A DNA stretch of 64,000 nt from positions 1-64,000 of the forward strand of contig JAQZBU010000008.1 in the NCBI GenBank assembly GCA_029237735.1. The letters run 5' to 3'. This DNA comes from Ramlibacter sp. (lineage in GTDB: Bacteria > Pseudomonadota > Gammaproteobacteria > Burkholderiales > Burkholderiaceae_C). This document shows, one piece after another, positions 9,482 through 19,555 of the stretch. The notes below the pieces were generated by a model that saw only the letters and a program-made list of their open reading frames with translations, searched no databases and was not told the DNA's origin. The number at the start of each line of letters is the position of its first letter. Position 1 is the first letter of the stretch. Made by a program: the position numbers and the translations under genes.

Positions 9482-11728
9482 ATGGGCTTGCTCTCCAGAC
9501 ACTGGCCGCGCATAGCCGTCACGCTGCTCCCGCTGGTCTTCGCGTTGCTCCACGCGAGCGGCGTACTCTCAATCGGGGTGCTGCAACGCCTCGACGACAT
9601 CATCTACGACGCCCGGCTGCGCGCCACGATGCAGCGCACGCTCGACGATCGCATCGTCATCGTCGACATCGATGAGAAGAGCCTCGCCGAGATCGGCCAC
9701 TGGCCGTGGGGCCGCAACCGGCTGGCCGAGCTGGTCGATACGCTGTTCGAACACCACAAGGTGGGACTGGTTGGCTTCGACGTGGTGTTTGCCGAGGCCG
9801 ACGAGAGCTCCGGCCTCAAGCGCCTGAAGCAACTGGCGCAGGCGGAACTGAAGGACCAGGCGGGGTTCGCGGAACGCCTCAACCAGATCCAGGGCTCCCT
9901 CGACTACGACGCGCTGTTCGCCAGGTCGCTGCAGAAGCGGCCCGTCGTGCTCGGCTACGTCTTCACCGGCACGGAGGGCAGCAACATTGGCGTTCTGCCG
10001 CCTCCCGTCATGCAAAAGGAGGCGTTGAATGGCAGGCCCATCCGGTTCCTGAGCTGGAAGGGCCATATATCCAATATCGAACAGCTCGGCGCCGCAGCGC
10101 CGATGGCGGGTTTTTTCAACCCCATCGTGGATGGCGATGGCGTGGTGCGCTCCGTGCCACTTGTCATGGAATATCAGGGGCACTTCTACGAGTCGCTGTC
10201 TCTGGCGATGTACCGCGTGCTGGCCGGTCTTCCCAGCGTCTCGCCAGGCTTTGCGCGCGACCGCTTCCTGTCGCGCAACTACCAGGGACTTGAGAGCATC
10301 CAGTTGCGCCGGGGCGACGGCGTCATGGCGATTCCGGTGGACGACCGCGTCGCCAGCCTCGTCCCGTTTCGCGGGCCCGGCGGCGTCAATGGCGGCTCCT
10401 TCAAGTACGTCTCCGCGGCCGATGTGCTGGCCAAGCGGGTTCCGCCCGCAAGCCTGAAGGACAAGATCGTTCTTGTCGGCACCACCGCGCAGGGGTTGCT
10501 GGACTTGCGGGTCACGCCGGTCGGGGAGACCTATCCCGGCGTCGAGGCGCATGCCAATGTGATCTCCGGCCTCCTGGACGGCAAGACATTCGTGCGGCCT
10601 GATTACGCGATCGGCTACGACGTCATCATCCTGTTGCTGGCCGGCCTCGCGCTGGCTTTCACGTTGCCGCTGCTGTCGGCCACCCGCGCGGTGCTGGTGA
10701 GCGCGGGCGTCCTCGCTGCCGTCGTCGGACTGAATTTCTGGCTGTACTCAGGGCACGGGCTGGTGCTGCCGCTGGCCGCCGCGCTGGTGATGTCGCTGAC
10801 GGCGTTCGGCCTCAACATGAGTTATGGGTACTTCGTGGAAAGCCGCAGCAAGCGGGAGCTCGCAAACCTGTTCGGCACCTACGTGCCGCCGGAACTGGTC
10901 GACGAAATGGTGAAGGACCCGGACGCCTACAACATGAAGGCGTCGAACAAGGAGCTGACGGTGATGTTCTGCGACATGCGGGGCTTCACCAAGATGTCGG
11001 AAACCATGGAGCCTACCCGGCTGCAGGAGCTGCTCAACTCCGTCTTCAACCGGCTCACCGACATCATTCGGGGCAATCGAGGCACGATCGACAAGTACAT
11101 GGGCGATTGCGTGATGGCGTTCTGGGGAGCGCCAGTGGACACACCCAACCATGCGTACCTGGCGTCCAGAACCGCCATCGAAATGGCCAGTTCCGTGCGC
11201 AAGATCAACGAGGAGCACAGGGCACAGGGTATTCCCGAGATCGGCATCGGCATTGGCGTGAACACCGGGACGATGTGCGTCGGCGACATGGGCTCCGACA
11301 TCCGCCGCGCATATACCGTCATAGGGGATTCCGTCAACCTGGGATCGCGGCTGGAGGGCCTGTCGAAGGTTTACGGCGTGGACATCGTGGTGAGCGAAAG
11401 CACCCGCAAACTGGCGCCGGAATTCGCCTGGCAGGAGCTTGACCGCGTCCGTGTCAAGGGCAAGGCCCAGGCGGTTGCGATCTTCTGGCCAGTGGCCCCG
11501 GCCGAAGCGTTGGACAAAGCATCACAGGACGAACTCAAGACCTGGGGCGCATTTTTGAAGGCTTACCGCGCGCAGGACTGGGACCAGTGCGACGTGCTGA
11601 TGCTGAACCTGCACCGGATGAATGCCAAAAAATACCTTTACCAATTGTATTCAGAGCGTGTAGCCTCAATGCGCTTGCTGCCCTTCGACCCCTCCTGGGA
11701 CGGTGCAACGAATTTCGAAACCAAATAG
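9482..11728 (+). CDS. CHASE2-domain class III adenylate cyclase
   Basis: This 748-residue membrane enzyme has an N-terminal membrane anchor, an extracytoplasmic CHASE2 domain with DRIVIVDIDEKSLAEIGHWP, a cluster of membrane segments near residues 375-450, and a C-terminal cyclase domain. The two metal-binding aspartates are D498 (FCDMRGF) and D542 (YMGDCVMAF), 44 residues apart as in active class III enzymes. K539 and the threonine in AYTVIGD fit ATP rather than GTP specificity. An AGGAGG site precedes the ATG. Its sensor half resembles that of the kinase at 5190-7883. The gene overlaps nothing and leads into the phosphodiesterase gene after eight bases. Confidence 0.9.
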   Translation: MGLLSRHWPRIAVTLLPLVFALLHASGVLSIGVLQRLDDIIYDARLRATMQRTLDDRIVIVDIDEKSLAEIGHWPWGRNRLAELVDTLFEHHKVGLVGFDVVFAEADESSGLKRLKQLAQAELKDQAGFAERLNQIQGSLDYDALFARSLQKRPVVLGYVFTGTEGSNIGVLPPPVMQKEALNGRPIRFLSWKGHISNIEQLGAAAPMAGFFNPIVDGDGVVRSVPLVMEYQGHFYESLSLAMYRVLAGLPSVSPGFARDRFLSRNYQGLESIQLRRGDGVMAIPVDDRVASLVPFRGPGGVNGGSFKYVSAADVLAKRVPPASLKDKIVLVGTTAQGLLDLRVTPVGETYPGVEAHANVISGLLDGKTFVRPDYAIGYDVIILLLAGLALAFTLPLLSATRAVLVSAGVLAAVVGLNFWLYSGHGLVLPLAAALVMSLTAFGLNMSYGYFVESRSKRELANLFGTYVPPELVDEMVKDPDAYNMKASNKELTVMFCDMRGFTKMSETMEPTRLQELLNSVFNRLTDIIRGNRGTIDKYMGDCVMAFWGAPVDTPNHAYLASRTAIEMASSVRKINEEHRAQGIPEIGIGIGVNTGTMCVGDMGSDIRRAYTVIGDSVNLGSRLEGLSKVYGVDIVVSESTRKLAPEFAWQELDRVRVKGKAQAVAIFWPVAPAEALDKASQDELKTWGAFLKAYRAQDWDQCDVLMLNLHRMNAKKYLYQLYSERVASMRLLPFDPSWDGATNFETK

Positions 11729-11736
11729 GGACCCTG

Positions 11737-12528
11737 ATGAAAGTGCGCGTGCTCGGGTGCTCCGGAGCGATCGCGAAGGACTGTCGCACGACGTCCTTCC
11801 TGATCGACTCGGACGTGCTCGTCGACGCCGGCACCGGCGTGGGCGACCTCACGCTCGCCGAGATGAAGAGCATTGACCATGTCCTGCTCACGCACTCGCA
11901 TCTGGACCACGTCGCGGCGCTGCCGCTGATGATCGATGCCATCGCCTCGCAACTGACCAAGCCCGTGCAGATCCACGCGCTGGCGGGCACCATTGCCGCG
12001 CTCAAGGCGCATGTGTTCAACAACGTCATATGGCCGGACTTCAGCAGCATCCCGACACCGAAGTCCCCCTTCATCAGCTTCCACGAGATCCAGGTGGGGC
12101 AGACGCTGGACATCACGGGCAAGCGCATCGAGGTGTTGCCAGCCGTGCACACGGTGCCAGCCGTGGGTTATGCCATCACTTCGGGCAAGGGGTGCTGGGT
12201 CTTCACCGGCGACACTGAACGCAACCCGGCGTTCTGGCGCCGCATCAACCAGATGAACGTCGCCGCACTGGTGATCGAAACTGCATTCAGCAACCGCGAG
12301 AAGGATCTCGCCAAGCGCAGCTTGCACCTGTCGCCCCTGGCGCTCGCCGAGGAGCTCGATTGCATCGACAAGAGCAAGACTTTCCCCATCTACATCACGC
12401 ACACCAAGCCGGCGGAGACTGAGCTCATCATGGCCGAGATCCAGAAGTTCGATCAAACCCAGCCGTTCGGCCCCAACGTCGCCCACGATATCCGCTGGCT
12501 GCGCGCGGGGCAGGAGTTCGACCTATGA
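11737..12528 (+). CDS. Metallo-beta-lactamase-fold 3',5'-cyclic-nucleotide phosphodiesterase (class II)
   Basis: The 263-residue product has the metal-binding THSHLDH motif (H53, H55, D57, H58) of the metallo-beta-lactamase fold, plus FTGDTE and a late THTKP histidine. Overall layout resembles class II cyclic-nucleotide phosphodiesterases, and the position eight bases after an adenylate cyclase supports cAMP hydrolysis. The ATG at 11737 has an AGGGA ribosome site; the frame is open upstream within the cyclase gene, but that part is not family-like. Other hydrolase activities of this fold cannot be excluded from sequence alone. Confidence 0.8.
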   Translation: MKVRVLGCSGAIAKDCRTTSFLIDSDVLVDAGTGVGDLTLAEMKSIDHVLLTHSHLDHVAALPLMIDAIASQLTKPVQIHALAGTIAALKAHVFNNVIWPDFSSIPTPKSPFISFHEIQVGQTLDITGKRIEVLPAVHTVPAVGYAITSGKGCWVFTGDTERNPAFWRRINQMNVAALVIETAFSNREKDLAKRSLHLSPLALAEELDCIDKSKTFPIYITHTKPAETELIMAEIQKFDQTQPFGPNVAHDIRWLRAGQEFDL

Positions 12529-12541
12529 GCAGGGATGCGGC

Positions 12542-14947
12542 ATGAACGCGGTACTCAAGCCCGAGCACCGGGATTCGCAGGCATTCTTCGATTCGCAGAT
12601 GCTGCCGCCGGAGCAGCGCGGCGTCTCTTTCGAGGCCTTGTTCTACAGGCAGCTGCAACTGGTCACCACGAAGATTCACGAGACGGAGAATATCGACCAG
12701 ATCATGCTCGAGGCGAGCCATGACATCTGCAAGCTGTTCAACGCAGACAGGCTGACGCTCTATGCGGTCAACGAAGACCGCACGGCCGTTGTCTCCAAGG
12801 TCAAGACGGGGCTGAACACCAGCAAGGACCTGAAGCTGCCGATCAGCGCGCAAAGCATCGCCGGCTATGCCGCCTACGCCAGGCAGCTGCTGAACATCCC
12901 CGACGTCTACGACGATGAGGCGCTCAAGCGCATCCATCCCACCCTGAGCTTCCTCAAGGAGGTGGACAAGCGTTCCGGTTACCGCACCAAGCAGATGATG
13001 GTGCTGCCGATCATGGACGGCGACACGTTGCACGGCGTGCTGCAGGTGATCAACAACAAGAGTGATCAGCCCTTTGGCGAGCTCGAGGTGGAAGGCGCCA
13101 CGCAGCTGTGCAAGACGCTCGCCACGGCGATCCGGCAGCGGATGCAAAAGGCCGACGACAGCCAGCGCCGCCGCGCCACGAAATACGACGGACTGGTGGC
13201 CGAGGGCGTGATGACTGCCGACGAGTTGCAGCGTTGCATCCAGCAGGCGCGCGAGGAGGTCAAGCCCATCGAGCACATGTTGATGGCGAGCTTTCAGGTG
13301 CGCCCCTCGCAGATCGGCCCGTCGCTGGCCAAGTTCTTCGGCGTTCCCTACGAGCCCTTCCATTCCGGTCGCATCCGCGTCGAGTCCCTGCAAGGTCCGC
13401 TCAAGCGCGACTTCGCCCTGGAGCAGGGCTGGATCCCCCTGGAGGAATCGCCCGAGGGCCTGGTTGTGATGTGCATCGACCCGGAAGCCGTGCGCGGCTC
13501 GCGCATTGTTCCGCAGGTGTTCCCGCGCCATTCAAAATACGCGTACCGGGTGACGACGCAGACCGAGTTCGAAGAAACGCTCGCGCAGATCTATGGCGCG
13601 GACGAGGGCGGCACGATCGACGAACTGCTGGCTGACCTCAGCGCCCCCATGGACGACGAGGGGGAGGACGGTGACGCGGTCTCCGCAGCGGCCGACAACG
13701 AACTGGTGAAGTTCGTCAACAAGGTCATCATCGACGCCTACAACCAGAAGGTTTCCGACATCCACATCGAGCCGCTGCCGGGCAAGCAGAAAACCGGCAT
13801 CCGCTTTCGCATCGACGGTAGCCTGGCGCCGTACATCGAGGTCCCTGCGCATTTCCGCCAGGCGCTGGTGACGCGCCTTAAGATCATGTGCGACCTGGAC
13901 ATCTCTGAAAAGCGCAAGCCGCAGGACGGCAAGATCAAGTTCAAGAAATTCGGCCCGCTCGACATCGAGCTGCGGGTGGCCACGATCCCTTCGGCCGGGG
14001 GCGTCGAAGACGTAGTGATGCGTATCCTGGCTGCCGGCGAGCCGATCCCGCTCGAGAAGCTCGGCCTCACGCCGCACAACAAGGAGCGGCTGGAAAAGAC
14101 GGTGAGCAAGCCCTACGGGCTGTTTTACGTGTGCGGCCCCACCGGTTCGGGCAAGACAACGACGCTGCACTCCATCCTGAAATTCCTCAACACGCCCGAC
14201 ACGAAGATCTGGACCGCGGAGGACCCGGTAGAAATCACGCAGCGTGGCCTGCGGCAGGTGCAGGTCAACAAGAAGGCGGGGATCGACTTCCCCCTGATCA
14301 TGCGAGCATTCCTGCGGGCGGATCCGGACATCATCATGGTCGGCGAGTCGCGCGACAAGGAGACGGTTTCGATGGGTGTGGAAGCCTCGCTCACCGGCCA
14401 CCTCGTGTTCTCCACGCTGCACACCAACTCCGCGCCCGAATCGATCATCCGCCTGCTTGACATGGGGATGGACCCGTTCAATTTCGCCGATGCGCTGCTC
14501 GGCATCCTGGCGCAGCGCCTGGCCAAGAAGCTGTGCGACTGCAAGACCGAGTACTTCCCCGATGCCGACGAAGTCAAGCTATTCGTCACCGAGTACGCCG
14601 AAGAACTGCGGCATAGCAGCGCATGGAAGGCCGACTACGCCGGTGAAGCCAGGAAGCTTTATGAAAGCTGGGTCAAAGCCTACGGGCACGAAGGCCGGTT
14701 GAAGTTCTACAAGGCCAGCGGTTGCGATAAGTGCAACAAGACCGGGTACAAAGGGCGCCTCGGCCTGCACGAGTTACTGGTGGCGGACGATCACATCAAG
14801 AGGCTGATCCAGGAGCGCGCGCGCGTCGCCGAACTGTTCGCGGCGTCGGTGGAAACGGGGATGCGCACGCTGAAGATGGACGGCATGGAGAAGATCATGT
14901 TGGGGATGACCGACCTGAAGCAGGTGCGCTCGGTGTGCATTAAGTAG
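12542..14947 (+). CDS. GAF-domain PilB/GspE-type secretion ATPase
   Basis: This 801-residue protein combines an N-terminal GAF-like sensor (about 30-195), a GspE/MshE N-terminal domain (about 215-350) and a type II secretion/type IV pilus ATPase core. Walker A is GPTGSGKT (532-539), Walker B lies in PDIIMVGESRD, and the histidine box is GHLVFSTLHTN. The zinc cysteines C665/C667 and C728/C731 are present, as in extension ATPases. No PilC, PilD or secretin gene is nearby. A GAF domain fused to such an ATPase suggests ligand control, possibly by cyclic nucleotide from the neighbouring cyclase, which is inference. The generic alternative is a second PilB paralogue. Confidence 0.88.
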   Translation: MNAVLKPEHRDSQAFFDSQMLPPEQRGVSFEALFYRQLQLVTTKIHETENIDQIMLEASHDICKLFNADRLTLYAVNEDRTAVVSKVKTGLNTSKDLKLPISAQSIAGYAAYARQLLNIPDVYDDEALKRIHPTLSFLKEVDKRSGYRTKQMMVLPIMDGDTLHGVLQVINNKSDQPFGELEVEGATQLCKTLATAIRQRMQKADDSQRRRATKYDGLVAEGVMTADELQRCIQQAREEVKPIEHMLMASFQVRPSQIGPSLAKFFGVPYEPFHSGRIRVESLQGPLKRDFALEQGWIPLEESPEGLVVMCIDPEAVRGSRIVPQVFPRHSKYAYRVTTQTEFEETLAQIYGADEGGTIDELLADLSAPMDDEGEDGDAVSAAADNELVKFVNKVIIDAYNQKVSDIHIEPLPGKQKTGIRFRIDGSLAPYIEVPAHFRQALVTRLKIMCDLDISEKRKPQDGKIKFKKFGPLDIELRVATIPSAGGVEDVVMRILAAGEPIPLEKLGLTPHNKERLEKTVSKPYGLFYVCGPTGSGKTTTLHSILKFLNTPDTKIWTAEDPVEITQRGLRQVQVNKKAGIDFPLIMRAFLRADPDIIMVGESRDKETVSMGVEASLTGHLVFSTLHTNSAPESIIRLLDMGMDPFNFADALLGILAQRLAKKLCDCKTEYFPDADEVKLFVTEYAEELRHSSAWKADYAGEARKLYESWVKAYGHEGRLKFYKASGCDKCNKTGYKGRLGLHELLVADDHIKRLIQERARVAELFAASVETGMRTLKMDGMEKIMLGMTDLKQVRSVCIK

Positions 14948-15020
14948 GCAGTTAGTCCGCACTGACCGACAAAAATGTCGACTCAACCGGAGAGGTTGGC
15001 GATTTTGGACAGCTTGCTGA

Positions 15021-15613
<593 letters not shown>

Positions 15614-15614
<1 letters not shown>

Positions 15615-17338
15615 TGCACGCTGTTGCCGTGCAAATCGAAACGCCCCGCGAGGGGCGTTTTTCATGGGACCGGCTGCTGGGACTGATCGGGCTCATGAGC
15701 CTGGGTGTCAGCTGGCTGATGCCCAATCACTATCTACCGTGGTATGCCTTCCATTCAGACGCAATGGCCTTCGTGGCCATATTCGCCTGGATGCTGACCT
15801 TGGGGGTGAATGGTTCGAAGGCAATTCCGGTTCCGCGCTTGTTCGTTGTCGTTATCGCGGCGATCGCCATTCCATGGTTTCAATTTGGCATCGGCCTTCT
15901 AGGATTCGCTGGCGAAGCGTGGCTCGCCAGTCTCTATCTCGGCGGATTTGCCGCAAGTATTTGCATCGGGTTTCATTGGGCACGCCAGCCCAAGGCCGAC
16001 GATGTCCTGCTGCAGACCGTCGTCGCGGCGACGTTGACTGCAGGCCTCATTTCCACGGGGCTGTGTTTCTTCCAATGGCTGCTTCTGGAAGATTGGCTCG
16101 GCATCTTCATTGCCAATATTGGCAGGTCGGGGCGCCCGTTCGCCAACCTGGCACAGCCCAACTTGCTTGCCACTCTTCTTGTGATGAGCGTGGTGGCCTT
16201 GGCGTGGACATACGAGAGCCGTCGCATCGGTGGCTGGGGCCTGGCCTGTGGCGCGGCCTTTCTCACCGTGGGGCTTAGCTTCACCCAATCGCGAGCTGGT
16301 TACTTGAGCGCCGCGGCTGTTTGCCTTTGGTGGTGGCTCAAACACTCGGCGCTGGAAGCGCCTCGGCTGAACCGCGGCTGGGCGGCGATATGGATTTTGG
16401 TGTTGGCGATGTTCGCCGCCGTCCTCCCCCAGCTCAGTATCGCATTTGAACTTGCAGGTCACCGACCGGTATCCCTTTTTGACAACAACGGCCGCTGGCT
16501 GATGTGGAAACAGATCATTTCCGGCATTTTCGAGTCGCCCTGGATTGGCTATGGGTGGGACCATACACCTGCTGCGCAGATGGCCGGCGCAATACATTAC
16601 CCCGGCTTTCTTGCTACCGGGTATGCACACAACATCGGCCTGGACGCCATGGCCTGGCTCGGAATACCGCTCGGCGTCGGCATCTGCGCGCTGGGAGCGT
16701 ACTGGCTAATCAGCCGGGCCCGGAAAGTTTGCGGCCAGGTTCCCGTTTTTGCGTTTGCGCTGGCATTGCCGGTCTTTGTGCATAGCCTCTTCGAGTTCCC
16801 ATTCGCCTACGCATTTTTTCTTTTGCCCGTTGGCATCATGATTGGCGTGGTGGAGGCGTTTCACCCCAAGGCAGGGGCAATGAGGATGTCGAGGCGTTGG
16901 ATCCTCGCCTTGTCCCTGAGTCTGGGAGCATTGGGCTATCAAATCGCGAGGGAATATATTCCTGCCGAAGAGGATTTCCGATTCTTGCGCTTTGAAGCGA
17001 TGCGCATGGGCGCCACGCCCCAGGGTCATTCGCGACCCGAATTCCTGATACTGTCGCAGATCGAGGCGCTACTCGATGTCGGTCGAACAAAGCCAATGTC
17101 GGGAATGAGCAGTGAGCAGATTGAGCGTATCCGGTTCGTGACGGTCAAGTATTCCTGGGCACCGCCTGCCCTCCTGTATGCCGCGGTGCTTGAGGCCAAT
17201 GGTCTGCACGAGCAGGCACAGCACCAGATGCGAGTCATCCACGGCATGTATGGCAAAGCCTATTACGCAGGCGCTGTGTCGCGGATTGAGGAATTGCGTA
17301 AGGAATGGCCGGATCGCGCAAGCGCTCCACGGCCTTAG
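15614..17338 (+). CDS. PglL/TfpO-like O-oligosaccharyltransferase (Wzy_C family)
   Basis: This 574-residue polytopic membrane protein has the Wzy_C ligase core with large periplasmic loops, including RAGYLSAA and the conserved AH pair in GYAHNIGLD. Proteins of this type move lipid-linked glycan onto pilin. The ATG at 15614 overlaps the pilin stop (TGATG). An intrinsic terminator (15639-15662) lies within the first codons after it. The next in-frame ATG (15695) would remove half of the first membrane helix, so the upstream start is preferred. No good ribosome site is seen, so coupling to pilin translation is likely. Confidence 0.82.
15639..15662 (+). terminator. Intrinsic terminator after pilA
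   Basis: AAACGCCCC and GGGGCGTTT form a nine-base-pair stem with a GCGA loop, followed by further T residues. It would end most pilA transcripts. It lies inside the likely coding start of the downstream ligase. Confidence 0.85.
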
Positions 17339-17353
17339 TCGACACTGTGGACA

Positions 17354-19012
17354 GTGAACCTGAACGAAACTCCCCGCTCGATACGTTCGGTTGTCTGCCT
17401 CGCATGCCTTGCCGCGCCCTGGCTGAATCCATTCGCATCCGGACCCTCCTCCTCGGTCACTCCCTGGCTGTTCAGCGCCGTGTGCATGGCCGTGGCCTAT
17501 GGCCTTCAGCCTCCGGCCTGGCCGAACGCGGCGGTGCTGCTCGGACTGGCGGCGGTCAGTGCCTGGGCCATCCTCAGCGCGGGCCTATCGCCCGATTCGG
17601 TAGCGCTGGCAGGCGCCTGCCTCCTGATCTTCGTGGCGGCCGGTATGGCGGCGGGGGCCGTGCAGCACAGGGGCTTTGTCAAGCTCATCGCACTAGCTTG
17701 GTTATTGGCCGCCGTGATCAGTACTGCCATGGCACTGGTCCAATATTTCGGCGCGACCGAGAGGCTGTTCCCTTGGGTGAATGCTTCGGCCACAGGTGAA
17801 GCCTATGCCAATCTGCGGCAGCGCAACCAGTTCGCATCGCTCACCGCCATCGGGATGGCCTCACTTTTCTGCCTGTCGCGGCCAGGGTCCGCGCGTTGGC
17901 CGGCGATGGCCGCAATGGTGTGGCTGGCAGTGGGCAATGCTGCTACGACCTCGCGAACCGGCCTGCTGGAGTTGATGCTGCTCGGTGTCCTCGCGTTGGC
18001 TTGGCCGACGCCGCGTCGCGAGCGGGTCATGTTGTGGCTTGCCGGATTGGCCGCCTACGTGGTGGCCGCCGTGACCATGCCCTGGCTGCTGGAAATTGCC
18101 ACGGGCGAGCCGGGAAACCGCCTGTGGGAACGTGTGGCGTCGGTGGAGGGGTGCAGCAGTCGCACAGTGCTATGGTCGAACGTCATGTATCTGATAGCCC
18201 AAAAGCCCTGGATCGGCTGGGGCTGGGGCAACCTCGACTATGCCCATTACGTGACGCTCTATGAGGGTCCGCGGTTTTGCGACATCCTGGACAACGCGCA
18301 CAGCCTGCCGTTGCACCTGGCCGTCGAGTTGGGCGTTCCCGCTGCGCTGTTTACTTTTGCAGCGCTACTCTGGGCCATTGCGCGGGCGCGTCCATGGGCC
18401 ACACCCGATCCGGCACGCCAGATGGCCTGGGCTGTCCTGACGGTGATCGGCGTGCACAGCCTGCTCGAATATCCGCTCTGGTATGGACCATTCCAGATCG
18501 CGTTCGGCCTGTGCCTCGGGCTGCTGTGGCCTGCTGCGGACCGGCACGCCTCGCCGCGCGCCTCGCTCCCGCTCTCGCGGGCGCGCGTTGCGAGCGTTGC
18601 CGTCGCGGCGTGCGTTGCGGCCGCGTGCGCCTACGCCGCCTGGGACTACCGGCGCGTGAGCCAGATCTACCTCCCTCCCGAAGCTCGCTCACCCGCGATG
18701 CGCGACGATCCCTTACCCGAAATCCGCCGCTCCTGGCTGTTCCGAAACCAGGCGCGATTCGCCGAACTGACGATCACGCCGCTGACCCAGGCGAACGCCG
18801 CCTGGACTTTCGACAGCGCGCGGGCGCTGCTGCACTACTCGCCCGAGCCGCGGGTGATCGAAAAGTTGATCGAGAGCGCTACGGTGCTGGGACGCGAGGA
18901 GGAAATGCTGCTCGACCTTGCCCGCTTTCGCGCCGCGTTCCCGGAGGCCTATGCGAAGTGGTCGAAGGCGCGCGCCGGCGGCGCAGCGCCGGTGGGTCAG
19001 CCGGCCACGTAG
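17354..19012 (+). CDS. Second PglL-like O-oligosaccharide ligase (Wzy_C family)
   Basis: This 552-residue multi-spanning protein starts at GTG 17354, 15 bases after the first ligase. It begins [17 protein letters not shown], typical of PglL-type ligases. The Wzy_C features are present, including [13 protein letters not shown] and [15 protein letters not shown], which keeps the conserved histidine. The periplasmic C-terminal tail is rich in helical segments. It could be a second pilin ligase with different substrate, a polymerase, or an O-antigen ligase. Its 3' end overlaps the convergent moaC by 16 bases. Confidence 0.8.
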   Translation: MNLNETPRSIRSVVCLACLAAPWLNPFASGPSSSVTPWLFSAVCMAVAYGLQPPAWPNAAVLLGLAAVSAWAILSAGLSPDSVALAGACLLIFVAAGMAAGAVQHRGFVKLIALAWLLAAVISTAMALVQYFGATERLFPWVNASATGEAYANLRQRNQFASLTAIGMASLFCLSRPGSARWPAMAAMVWLAVGNAATTSRTGLLELMLLGVLALAWPTPRRERVMLWLAGLAAYVVAAVTMPWLLEIATGEPGNRLWERVASVEGCSSRTVLWSNVMYLIAQKPWIGWGWGNLDYAHYVTLYEGPRFCDILDNAHSLPLHLAVELGVPAALFTFAALLWAIARARPWATPDPARQMAWAVLTVIGVHSLLEYPLWYGPFQIAFGLCLGLLWPAADRHASPRASLPLSRARVASVAVAACVAAACAYAAWDYRRVSQIYLPPEARSPAMRDDPLPEIRRSWLFRNQARFAELTITPLTQANAAWTFDSARALLHYSPEPRVIEKLIESATVLGREEEMLLDLARFRAAFPEAYAKWSKARAGGAAPVGQPAT

Positions 19013-19485
19013 TGCCCGGACTTGCCGCCCTGCTTCTCAAGCAGGCGCACGCCAGTGATCGTCATACCGCGATCGACGGCCTTGCACATGTCGTAGATGG
19101 TGAGCAGCGCCACCTGCACGGCGGTGAGGGCTTCCATCTCGACGCCGGTCGGGCCCACGGTTTCAGCGGTGGCAGTGCACGCGATCGCGCCGTGTCCACC
19201 CGCGCCGGGCCGCTCCACCAGGAAATCGATTGCCACGCGCGTCAGCGCCAGCGGATGGCACAGCGGGATCAACTCGCTGGTTTTCTTGGCGCCCTGGATG
19301 CCCGCGATGCGCGCAATGCCCAGCACGTCGCCCTTCTTGGCCGTGCCGGCTTCTATGATGGCCAGCGTGGCGGGCAGCATCTCGATGCGCCCGCCGGCTA
19401 CGGCGACGCGGCGGGTGGCGGGCTTTTCGCCCACATCCACCATATGGGCCTGGCCCTGTGCATCGAAATGCGTCAAAGAGCTCAT
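18997..19485 (-). CDS. moaC: Cyclic pyranopterin monophosphate synthase
   Basis: MoaC acts with MoaA in the first step of molybdenum cofactor biosynthesis, forming cyclic pyranopterin monophosphate. The 162-residue product carries the family segments [18 protein letters not shown] and [20 protein letters not shown], with the active-site K and D residues of the C-terminal [21 protein letters not shown] region. The ATG at 19485 has an AAGGA site; an in-frame upstream extension does not match the family. No other moa gene is nearby. Confidence 0.96.
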   Translation of the reverse strand: MSSLTHFDAQGQAHMVDVGEKPATRRVAVAGGRIEMLPATLAIIEAGTAKKGDVLGIARIAGIQGAKKTSELIPLCHPLALTRVAIDFLVERPGAGGHGAIACTATAETVGPTGVEMEALTAVQVALLTIYDMCKAVDRGMTITGVRLLEKQGGKSGHYVAG

Positions 19486-19555
19486 GTTGTCCTTGCAATC
19501 GGGGCGTAACAAACCCATTTACGCCTTGTTCACGTTCTTCCCTCATCATACGCAC

